Shown in pieces: positions 36,371 through 47,000 of a DNA stretch of 64,000 bases. Origin of the DNA: Variovorax ginsengisoli (lineage in GTDB: Bacteria; Pseudomonadota; Gammaproteobacteria; Burkholderiales; Burkholderiaceae_C); NCBI RefSeq assembly GCF_006438845.1, contig NZ_RCZJ01000003.1, positions 526,353 to 590,352 on the forward strand, in the 5' to 3' direction. The position numbers and the translations under genes are program-made. The notes under the pieces were generated by a model that saw only the letters and a list, made by a program, of their open reading frames with translations, searched no databases and was not told the DNA's origin. The stretch's first letter is position 1; the number at the start of each line of letters is the position of its first letter.

Positions 36371-38038
36371 TCAGAGCAGGCTGGAGATCAGCTGCACCGT
36401 CACCTGGTAGTTCTTGTTCGAGAGCGGCACGTCGTCCAGACCGTAGCCCAGCGTGAGGCGCACGCTGGTGCGCTTGCCGATCAATGCGTTCAAGCCCCAA
36501 CCGATGCCGGTCAGCTTCTCGTGGGCCGGCAGCAGCGAAGCCGGCGGCCGGAACGGCGCGGTGCGTCCGTGGTCGACGAAGAAGAAGCCGGTGCTCGCCA
36601 GCGTCTGCGAGCCGACCGTCGTGTTGAGCAGCGGATGGTGCAGCTCCAGGTTCACGGTATAGCCCTGGTCGCCCGAATAGGTGCCGACCGGGTAGCCGCG
36701 CACGCTGCCTTCTCCGCCAAGGAAGAACTGCTCTCCCGAAGGCAGATTCTTGTCGCGGGCCCACTGGCCGCCCAGGCTGCCGCGCAGAGAAATGCTCTCG
36801 GTGAGCAGCTGGTTGTAGCGCAGCGAGGCACGATCGATCTGGTACTTCTCGCGCGACAGCACGGTGGCGTCGGTCCAGTACTTGATGTAGCTCGCCGTGA
36901 CGGCGCTGGCGTCGTTGTTCCACTGCCATTCGGCGCCCAGGCTGCGGTCCTTGCTGTCGGTGCGCTGCAGGAAGACGTCGTCGATCTCGTTGCTGCTCAC
37001 GCGGCGCTTGGTGCCGGCCACGATGTCCCACTGCGAGCGGGCATCGATCCATACCGGTTGTCGAAAAGACAACACCCGGGCGCGCGATTCGCCGGTGATG
37101 TTCAAGCTCGACAGCGGGCCGTACTCGATGCTGGTGCGGTCCTCGTACAGCCCGAGGCTCAGGCGACCGCCATAGCGATTGGCGGCCACCGAATAACTGG
37201 CGGCACGGCTGTCCTGCCCGCGCGCACGGGTGTACGACAGCGACAGGTCGTCGCGCAGCCCGAGCAGGCTGCGGTTGCGGTACGACACACCGGCACGCCA
37301 TGCGCCCGTCAGCTTGCTGCCCATGTTGTCAAGCGTGAGCAGCATCTCGTGGCGCGGCGGCTCGGTCACGCCGACCTGGATGTCGGTGGTGCTGAAGACG
37401 GCACCCGGCTTGAGTTCGGCCTGCAGCCGAACGTCGTTGGTGCGGTTGAACCACACCAGGCCCTGCTCGAGCTTGTCGAGGTCGACCAGTTGGCCCGCCT
37501 GCAGCCCCAGGCGGTTGGTGATGAAGTCGGTCTCGGTGGATGCGTTGCCTTCGACACGCACCGCGCCCACGCGCCCTTCGACCAACCGCACCTCGATCAC
37601 GCCGGCCGTCACGTCCTGCTGCGGGATGGTGGCCAGCGCGGTGACCACGCCCTTGGCCTTGTAGAGCGCATTGACGCGCGCGGCCAGTTGCTGCAGCTCG
37701 GTCAGCGAGACCTGCTTGCCGCGGTAGTCGGCGGCCACGGCTTCCAGCGCCTCGGCACTGAGGATTTCCGAGGGCGTGAAGCGCACCTCCTTCACGGCCA
37801 CGCGCACGCCGTTGTCGGCTGCCACCGTCGCGCCCGTCGGCGCCGACGGCCGCACCAGCGGCTCGGCCGGCTGCCGCAGCTCGCGTTCGGCCTCGCGGCG
37901 GCGCTGCTCCGACTCGATCTGGCGCTGTTGCAATGCACCGGCTTCCGCTGCGGGCGGAATCACCACCTGCGGAACCGACTGGGCCACCGCCTGACAGGCG
38001 GCCAATGCAGCCAGGGCCGCCACGGAAAGTCGAATCAT
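36371..38038 (-). CDS. TpsB outer-membrane transporter (ShlB/FhaC/HecB family)
   Basis: 555 residues. Signal peptide (MIRLSVAALAALAACQAVAQ), then a Gln/Arg/Glu-rich helix, a pair of POTRA-like domains (about 75-225: VKEVRFTPSEILSAEALEAV, then VIEVRLVEGRVGAVRVEG), and a 16-strand barrel. The barrel includes the VRGY motif at 446-449 (GEGSVRGYPVG) that lies at the tip of loop L6 in TpsB and BamA proteins. The ATG overlaps the tpsA stop as ATGA, so secretion partner and cargo are translationally coupled, with the cargo gene first. It secretes the giant protein encoded next to it. Confidence 0.94.
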   Translation of the reverse strand: MIRLSVAALAALAACQAVAQSVPQVVIPPAAEAGALQQRQIESEQRRREAERELRQPAEPLVRPSAPTGATVAADNGVRVAVKEVRFTPSEILSAEALEAVAADYRGKQVSLTELQQLAARVNALYKAKGVVTALATIPQQDVTAGVIEVRLVEGRVGAVRVEGNASTETDFITNRLGLQAGQLVDLDKLEQGLVWFNRTNDVRLQAELKPGAVFSTTDIQVGVTEPPRHEMLLTLDNMGSKLTGAWRAGVSYRNRSLLGLRDDLSLSYTRARGQDSRAASYSVAANRYGGRLSLGLYEDRTSIEYGPLSSLNITGESRARVLSFRQPVWIDARSQWDIVAGTKRRVSSNEIDDVFLQRTDSKDRSLGAEWQWNNDASAVTASYIKYWTDATVLSREKYQIDRASLRYNQLLTESISLRGSLGGQWARDKNLPSGEQFFLGGEGSVRGYPVGTYSGDQGYTVNLELHHPLLNTTVGSQTLASTGFFFVDHGRTAPFRPPASLLPAHEKLTGIGWGLNALIGKRTSVRLTLGYGLDDVPLSNKNYQVTVQLISSLL

Positions 38039-41000
38039 TGCTTGCACTCCGGAACGAGGTTGCTGCGGCAATCGCTGTCCAGCGCGACCGGCACCCCTGA
38101 GTAGCGGACAGGCTTGTCGTCCTGTCCATCGGTGCCCTGTCGGGCCTCGCTCGTCAGGTCTTCGCGCTTGCGTGCCACGGACAGCGCCAATTCGCTGAAC
38201 TCGACCGCACTGCGATTCAGGCCCATGTCGGCGATGTCGTCATGCTGCGCGCTGCGATAGATGACGAACGCATCGGTGAACGCATGGTTGTCGTACAGCG
38301 AGAAGCTGAACGGCGCGCCGAACGAGAAGATCTGCACGTCGGCACCCGGCTGGATGCTGCGGTCGTGCTGGTCGATCACCACGCGCGTCTGCGGGTTGGT
38401 CACGGTGGCGCGGTCGACGATCAGCATGCTGTCCACCGACAGCGGCCCCACCGGATTCGTCACCGTGGCGGTGCGCGCCTTGAAGCGATCGATCGCGAAG
38501 CCGCCCTGCCCCGACAACGCCAGCACCACGTCGCTCGCGATGCCGCCCTGGTAGCCCGTCACCGTGCCCTTGACCGGCGTCGCGCCGCCATAGACCTGCG
38601 CGTTGACGCGGTCGCCGGCCAGGCTGAACAGCGAAGCCACGTTCAGCCGGTCGGCCGTCACCTGGCCGGGCGCGCTCATCACCACCGCGTTGGCGGTGAT
38701 CGTGCCCGCCGTGGCGTTGCCGCCCGTCGATCCGAGGGTGAAGGTGCCGCCGGCACTGCCTTCGCGCACCGCCACGTCGCGGCTGCCGATCAGCGTGAAG
38801 TCGCGGGTCGCCCGCACGCGGCCGACGTCGACCTCGCCCTGCGGCGCGTCCAGCGATGCATCGAGCGCGGCATCGAGGTCGCCCACGCGCACGTCGCCGG
38901 TGCGCGAGGCGGCGCGCACGCTGCCCGCCGTGCTGCGCAGCATGCCGGCCTGCAGATGGCGGCCGGCGTCGAGCACGATGTCGCCCAGCGCCGTCGCGGT
39001 GCCCAGCGTCATGTCGCGGCCGGTCGTGGCACGGAGGCCCCCGCCGGTGCTGGTCAGCGTCTCGGCGACCAGGTCGCGGCCTGCGGTCAGCACGACATCG
39101 CCGCCCGCCGTCGCGGTGCGCAGCGCGATGTCCTGCGCCGCTGCGATGTCGATGCGCCCACCGGCCGTCGTGTCGTCGGCCTGCACCGAACCGGCCGATG
39201 CGGTCATCGCCACATCCCCTGCCGCATGTGTGCTGCCAGCGACCACATTGCCGGCGTTGGCGCTCAGCGTCACGCCGCCTTGCGTGGCGGTCGTGGTGCC
39301 GGTGCGCAGTTCGCCTGCCGTCGCCACCGCGCGGACATTGCCTGCGGTGCTCGCCAACGAGGCCGCCTGCAGCGTCCGTGCGGCCTGCACGGCGATGTCG
39401 CCTCGGGCCGTCGCACTGCCCAGCGTGACGTCGTGGCCTACGCTGGCGCGGATGGCGCCGCCGCTGACCAGCGTCGTCGCCTGCAGATCGCGACCGGCTG
39501 TCAGCACGAAGTCGCCGCCCGCCTGGGCGCGCGTCGCCGCGATGTCCTGCGCAGCCGCGATGGCGATGCTGCTGCCGGCCAGGGTGTCGTCGGCCTGCAC
39601 CGACCCCGCGTTGGCCGTCAACGCCACGCCGCCACCGGCACGCGTGCGGCCGGCCTCGACGTTGCCGGCGTTGGCCACCAAAGCCACGCCGCCCTGCGCG
39701 GCCTCGACCGCGCCGGTGCGCACGCCGCCTGCAGCGGTCGCACGGATGCTGCCCGCGGTGCTCGCCAGCATCGCGGCCTGCACGTTGCCGTTGGCCGCCA
39801 GCGCGATGTCGCCGCCTGCCGCGGCGCTGCCGATCGCGATGTCGCGGGCAGCTGCCACGGTGATGCGTCCGCCTGCCGCGGTGTCATCGGCCTTCACCGA
39901 GCCCGCGATCGCTGTCAACGCCACGTCGCCGCCGGCACGCGTGCGGCCCGCTTCGACCATCCCCGTGTCGGCCACCAGTGTCACGCCGCCCTGCGTGGCG
40001 TTCACGTCGCTGGCGTGCACGTCGCCCGCCGAGGATGCGGCTCGGATGCCGCCGGCCGTGCTCGACAACGCGGTCGCCTGCAGCGTGCCTGCCGCCTGCA
40101 AGGCGATGTCGCCCTGCGTTGTGGCACTGCCCAGCGTCAACGACTGGCCGGCCGTTGCGCGAAGGGCGCCGCCGGTGCTCAGCAGCGTCGTCGCCTGCAC
40201 GTTGCGGCCGGCAGTCAATGCGATATCGCCCGCTGCCTGCGCGCGGCCCATCGCCACGTCCTGCGCGGCGTCGACGATCACGCGCCCGCCGGCCGTGGTG
40301 TCGGTGGCCTGCACCGAGCCCGCCAAGGCCGTGAAGACCACGTCGCCACCGGCCTGGGTGGTGCCGGCGTCGATCCGGCCTGCCGCGCCGAGACGCACGT
40401 CGCCGCGTGCCGACGTTGCTGTCGTCGCAATGTTGCCGCCTGCCGACGCCAGGGCCACGCTGCCCAGCGTGCTTTGGACCCGTCCGCTCGCGATGTCGCC
40501 AGTGGCCGTCAGCGCGATGCTGTCGCCCGCAGTCAGCGTGCCGATGGCGATGCCACCCTGCACCGCCAGGTCGACGCCGCCGCCAGCCTTGCCGTCGAGA
40601 TGCAGCAGACGCATCTCGAGCGGGTTGCCGCGGCCGATGTCGCCACCGGCCTGGATCGTCACGCCGGCCGCGGGTGCGGTGTCGGCCACGATGTCCAGCC
40701 GCGTGTCGCCGCCGTCGCGCACATCGCCGCCCGCGGTGATGCGCACCGCATCGGCCGTGCCGTTGCCGGTGGAGATGCCGGTGACGGTGGCGTCGAGCGC
40801 GGTGTCGATGCGCACGGTGCCCACGTCGCCGCGCACCGTGGCGCCGTCGGCCATGGTCAGTTCGCCGGCCGACAGGCGCAGGTTGCCGCCAGTGGCACGG
40901 AGCGAAGCGCCCGTGGTCATCGCCAGCGTGCGTGCGGCAGCGACGTCGATGCCGGTAGACGCCCGCACGGCGCCGTCGAGCAGCAGGTCGGCCGCGCCCG

Positions 41001-44000
41001 ACAGGCTGGCGCTGCCGCCGGCCGTCACGTTGCCGAAAGCCAGGTTGCGCCCGCTCGGACCGTGCAGGTGAATGTCCTGCGCCGCAATGGCGGTGATGCG
41101 GCCGGTGGTGCCGGTCACGCCGACGTCGAGCGCGCCCAGGCCCGCCGCGCCGATGCTGCCGTTGCGCGCCGTCAGTTCGACGTTGCCGCCCAGCACATTG
41201 AGCGTGTCGTCGCCCACCGCATCGAGGATCGAACCGTCGGCCGCGAGCTTCACGGTCTTGCGCGAGAACACGGTGTCGACGTTCAGATCGCCCGCTTCGT
41301 CGATCTCGACGTTCTCCGAGGCACGGGCGGTCAGCGTGGCGCCGTCGCGCAGGTCGAGCCGCAGCGGCTGCGACGTGCCGGCATTGACGCCGTCGCCTGG
41401 CAGATGGCCGATGCCGCCGTACGCAGCCTCCAGCACCAGGTTGCCGGTCTGCACGGCAGCGCTGGTGGCCGACGCGTTCACGATGGAGTCGCGCACCTTG
41501 ATGCGTGTCTCGCCAGTGACGTCGATCTTGCCCAGCCGCGCGCCGCCCATCGAAGCCAGGAAGGCCGCACCGATGTCGGTGCCGGCCACCGGCGCCGCCG
41601 TCACCGACACGTTCAGCGCGTCGATCGCGCTGAAGTTGACGGGTGCCCGGCGCAGCACCGTGATGCTGCTGTCGGTCACGACGATGTCCGAGCGCTCGGC
41701 CGAGGCCAGCGCCACCTTCATCGCATCCGTCAGGTTGCGCGGGTCGATGTTGGTCGGCACGACCACGGCGCCCTGCGTCTCGCCGATGGCGATCCCGGCC
41801 TGCAGCGTGACGTTGCGGCCCGACACGTTGGCGCTCTTGACCACCGGGTTGGTGTTGGTCACGTCCTTGAGCAGGCCGGCGCTGATCGAGATGCCGAGCT
41901 CCTTGTCGGTCCACGAGGACTTGGCGAGGATGGCGTCGCTCTCTGTCACGCTGGCCTTGTACTTGAAGCCGCTGTCGTAGCTCGCTGTAATGCCGCCGAC
42001 CTTGGCGTCGAGCGCGTGGTAGCGCGACGTGCGTTCGGTCTCGAAAGCCGTGATGGCGGCGGCGGTCTGCTGGGGCGTCTGGCCGGCGGTCGTCAGCGCC
42101 TGCTTCTCCGCCGCCGAGGCGCGGTACTGGAAGGCCGGGTCGTAGACGCCTGCGTTCGGCTGCGAGCTGCGGATCTGCCAGTACAGCTTGTATTCCTGCG
42201 TGCGGCCCTGCTCGAAGGCCTTCATCGCCTGCGCCTGGTTGGCCGCGTTCTCGGCGGTGCCTTTGCGCAGGCCCGAAGCGTCCCAGAACGCCACCAGCTC
42301 GTTCCAGGTGCGCGTGTCGACGGACTCGATCGGGTTGTTGTCGATGATGCGGCCCGGCGTCTTCAGCAGCACGTCGCCCCCAGTGGACACCACCGTGTCG
42401 ACCAGCATGTGGCCTTGCGTGTTGCGCGCCCAGCCCTGCGTCTCGACACCGATGTCGCCTTGCGCCTGCGCCTTCAGGCCGAAGAGTCCGCGCTTGGAGA
42501 TGTCGTCGCTGTAGCCGACGTTCACCTTCAGTGGCGACGCGATGCCGCCGATGCTGCCGTTCTGCGACGTGAGGTCGACACGGTCGCCCTGCACCAGCGA
42601 ATTCGTGCCGGCCGCGAGGATGCTGCCGTCGGACCGCAGCGTGACCTTGCCCTGGCCATCGAGCGCGCTGCCGCCGGCTGTGACCTGGCCCACGCGCAGG
42701 TCGCCGACCGTCTGCTCGACGTTCACATTGCCGGCCGTGGCCGCAGCGTTCAGCGCGCCGCCGTTGAGGGCGATCGCGATGGCCTTGACCGGATCGTTGC
42801 CCACCGCTGCACCCACGTCGCCGGTGGCGTTGAGCGTGATGTCCTTGCCCGTCAACAGTGCGGTGTCGTTGAGCTGCACGATCGAGCGGTCGGCGGTCGA
42901 CACGCCGGAGGCGGCCGTCACGCCGCTGCCGGCCTTGACCGTGGTGCTACCGCTGCTGTTGCGGATCTCGCCCTTGAGCAGGACATCGGCCGCGGAGTTG
43001 ATCGCGACCGTGCCCGTGTCGTAGCCGCTGAACTCGATGCGGATCGGGTTGTCGGCCTTGAGCGTCTTGGTCGTGATCGTCGTGGTCGGCGTGGTCTCGG
43101 TGAACTTCTGGTGGTAGTCACCGGCGATGCACAGCGTCCACCAGTTGCAGTTCGACCATTCGTCGGTCTTCACCCAGAGCGAATTGGCCGTCTGGTAGGT
43201 CTTGGGCGTCTCGGTGTAGCCGCCGGTGCCGGTCGCCGCGTCCTTGTACAGGTAGGTGCCGCTGTCCAGGCGATAGCTGTCGAGCACGAACGGACCCGAA
43301 TGCGAGATCACCTCGCCGACCGGCGCGTTGCGCAGGTCGGAGGAGCCGAAGAACTGCGCGCCCTTGTAGTGCCAGTAGCTGATGGTGGAGTTGTCGGTGC
43401 CGGTGGTCCAGGCGTAGCGCAGGCCCGTCTGCGGCGCGTAGGTGGTGGCGCGGCCGCTGCTGGCCAGCGTGTCGACCACGTCGTTGCGCGTGATCACGCC
43501 GTTCTCGCGCTTGTACACGGTGCGCGTGGAGGTCAGCGCGCTGCCGTTGCCCACGCCCTGGATGTCGGTGATGTCGATGATGCCGGCGATGCCGCGGCCG
43601 GTGCCCGTGCTGTCCTTGCCGGTGTCGAGCTTGTTGATGACCACTGCCAACCCGGTCGGGTTGTTCACCACGATCTGGCCGTAGCCGTCCAGCGCGCGCA
43701 GCGTGCCCGCGTTGCTCGACGTGTTCATGATCTGGCCGTACACCTGGATGTAGCCGCCGCTGACCTGCGTGCCGTCGAGCTCGAAGCGGTTGTTCGCCAC
43801 GTCGTAGCTCGCGCCGATGTTGCCGTAGTCGGACACCAGCTGGTAGAGGCCGCTGCTCGCCGCCGTGCGCGTGGCCCAGCCGGCGGTGTTCTTGTCGGCC
43901 TTGGCGAAGTCCATGTCGACCTCGAGCCGCTTGAGCAACGCGTCGTAGCGCACCGTGCCGGCCGCCACGCTGTAGTTGCTGTAGCGCAGCGCGTCCTTGG

Positions 44001-47000
44001 CAGTGCCGGTCGCGTTGTTGTAGGCGGTCACCGCGCTGTCCAGCGAGGCTTGCGCGATGCCGAAGAAGCCGGCCGTGCCGGTGAGCTTGGGCGCCGCCGG
44101 CAGATCGATCTGCCAGTTCTCGATGCCGCTCTGCACCAGGCTGTTGATGTTGAGGTAGCGCGCGCTCAGGAACACGCTGCCGTTGGCCACGATGCCCTTG
44201 CCCAGCGCCGTGCCGTTGTCCTTGATCGAGGCCGCGTCGCCGCCCACGTGGAAGAAGTTGTCCACGTAGCTCTGCACGAAGTCGCCGTTCTCGGCCTGGA
44301 TGTCGACCGTGCCGGCGCGGATGGTGCCGTTCGACAGGATGCTGCCCGCCGCGCTGTGCACGTTGACGCTGCCGCGCAGGTTGCTGATGTCGCCGGACAG
44401 CTCGATGTTCGGTGCCGGTGCCAGCACGGCGGTGCCGGCCGCGGACGGGTCGTAGTTGCTGGTGATGTTGATCGACGGCTTCGGTGCCGCGCTGGTGTCG
44501 CGCGTCAGCACCTGCAGGCCGCTGGCGCCCGTGCCGCTGCTGTTGATGCGATTGATGTCGGCGCCGGAATTGACCAGCACGCCGTTGAAGCGCACCGTGC
44601 CGCCGTCGTCGCTGTTCACCGTCAGGTTCTTCACCTTCAGGAAGTTCGGCGTGTTGTTGACGATGTCGATCTGGGCGTCGCCCGGTGCATTGAGCTTCCC
44701 GCTGCCTTCGAGCACGTCGCCCGTGGCGCGGATGTTGCCGAGCTTGACGGTGATGTCGTCGACCGTGATGAAGTCGGCGATCGGCCCATTGGCCGGCGTC
44801 GTCGACTGGCTCGCCAGCGTGCTGTTGAGCTGCGTCAGGTTGGTCGCGGCGCTGGTCTTCTGGCCGATGGCGGTGTCGAGCGCGGTGCTGCCCGTCGCCA
44901 CCACCTGCACATAGCCGGTCGTGGCGTTGGAGAACTTGCCGGCTTCGGTCACGATGGTGGCGGCCGCGGTGCTGACGCCGGTGCGCGCCGTCGCCGCGTT
45001 GGTGCGCGCGGTGTTGATCGCCGTCACGATGCCGGCCTGGCTGCCGTCGCTCTTCTTGAACGTGTCGGCCAGCGACGCCTGGTTGGTGCTGATTTTGCCG
45101 TCGTTGTCCGCGATCTTGCTGGCGGCGGTCTGGATCAGCGCGCTGTTGCTCGACACGCTGGTCAACAGCGTCTTGATCTCGCCGGCGTAGGTCTGGATGT
45201 TCGCCTGGCGCGTGTCGATCTCGGCCTGCAGCGCCATGTACGCGGTCGAGCCGTAGGCCAGCGTCTGCAAGCTGTTGCGCCGCGTGGTGATCTCGTCGAT
45301 GAGCGTGTCGATGGCCGTGTTCTTCGTGCCGATGCTGGCCAGCGCCGTGGTGTTCAGCGCGCTCTTCTGCTGGATGGTCAGGAGCTGCGCCGCGTTGTCG
45401 GCGATCAGCGCCTGCGTCGCCACGTAGACCGTGTGGGTGGCGCTGAAGCCCGACAGCGACTTGAGCCGCGTGTCGATGTCGGTGTTGGCCGTCGCCAGCG
45501 TAGCGCTGTTCGTCGCGATGCTGCCGCCGCTGGTGCCGATCTGGTTGGCCGATGCAACCGCCGCGGTGGTGGTGTCCTGAATCAGCTGACCGCTGCCGGT
45601 GGCCTTGTTGGTCTCGCTCATCAGCTGGACCTGGTACTGCTTGATCTGCGTCTCGGCGATCTGGCGCGGGCTCGGGTTGTTCCACTGCCCCGGGTTGACC
45701 ACCGGCGCGCCGGTGGCGGCGTCGATCTTCTGCGTGCCGTCAGCATTGAGCGTGCCGCTGGCCAGCCCCAGCTCGACCAGCTTGAACATCAGGAAGTTGA
45801 TCTCGGCCTGGTAGGCGCCGCGCGCCACTTCGTCGGCGGCGTACTGCGACATCAGGTTGCGCAGATGGGCGATGCGTGCCTGGATGTCGGCGCCGATGCC
45901 CTTGCCCAGTTCCACCGAGTAGGTCACGCCCTTGCTCGCGGTCGACTTCATGCGCCAGAGCACCTGCTTGCCGGCGGCCACGTACTTGCTCGGGTCGGTG
46001 GTGGCGTTGCCCGCCGCATCCACGTACTGGCCCAGGTCGTTGGTCTTGTAGATGGGGGCGTAGACCGCCGTCGACGACGGATTGCCCGCCGCATCGATGA
46101 GTTCGATCTCGAAGGTCAGCGAAGCGCGGCGGTTGATGCCGGTCATGGCGATGCCGTCGACATGCACGATGGCCGTGCCGGCGCTGCGCGTGGAGCCGCC
46201 CGTCACGTCGAACGACACGTCGCCGCCGCCGAACAGGTTGCTGATTCCGCTGGCGGCCGCCGCGAGCGCTTCGCGGTACAGGTCCTTGCCGATGCCCTTG
46301 GCATTGACGGTGACCAGGCCCTTGTCGGCGAACAGCGAGACGTCCTCGGCCGATTCGACCTTGCTGCCCGTGGCCAGGGTGACACGCGCGTTGCTGGTCA
46401 CGTTGGCCTGCGCGTCCGGGTCGGTGCTGATCGGGATCGCGGTCTTGTTCCAGAGATTGACCGCGGCGTTCGCGTCGATGCGCGTGCGCGTGCCGTCTGC
46501 ACCCTGCCCGCCCGACAGGCGCACCGAGCCATCGTCGGCGCGCACCGTGGCGCCGGTGCCGACCAGCGCGGCGTTGGTTCCGCTGTAGGTGGCATAGGCC
46601 TCGCCCGAAGGCGCGCCGGCCACGCCATAGACGTTGGCCGAAGCGCGTGCGTCGAGCGACGCCGTGGTGTGCGCACCGGCGTTGATGTCGCCGTTGTCGC
46701 TGGTGACGGTCGCGCCGTCGCCGAACGACGCCGTCGCGTCGGCCCGGTCGACGTTGACGTGCGACGAGGCCTTGGCCACTGCGATCAGGCCGCCGGAGTC
46801 GAGCCGTGCCTTGTCGCGCGCGACGATCTCGTTGAAGGCGTCCATCTCGAACTTCGCGCGGCCGGCAGAGGGCAGCAGCGCGTGCACCACGGCAGCGTCG
46901 CCGACCGCGGCGGTCGTGACGTGGGTGATGGCGGTGCTGCTCGAAGCGGCCGGCAGGTCGATCACGCCGCCGGAGCCGGAGTCGATGTTGAAGCCGGCCG

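Noticed and set aside
39160..40330. Regular repeats as a CRISPR or satellite array.
   Set aside because: They are in frame, diverged between copies and code for beta-helix rungs; no constant short repeat with unique spacers exists.
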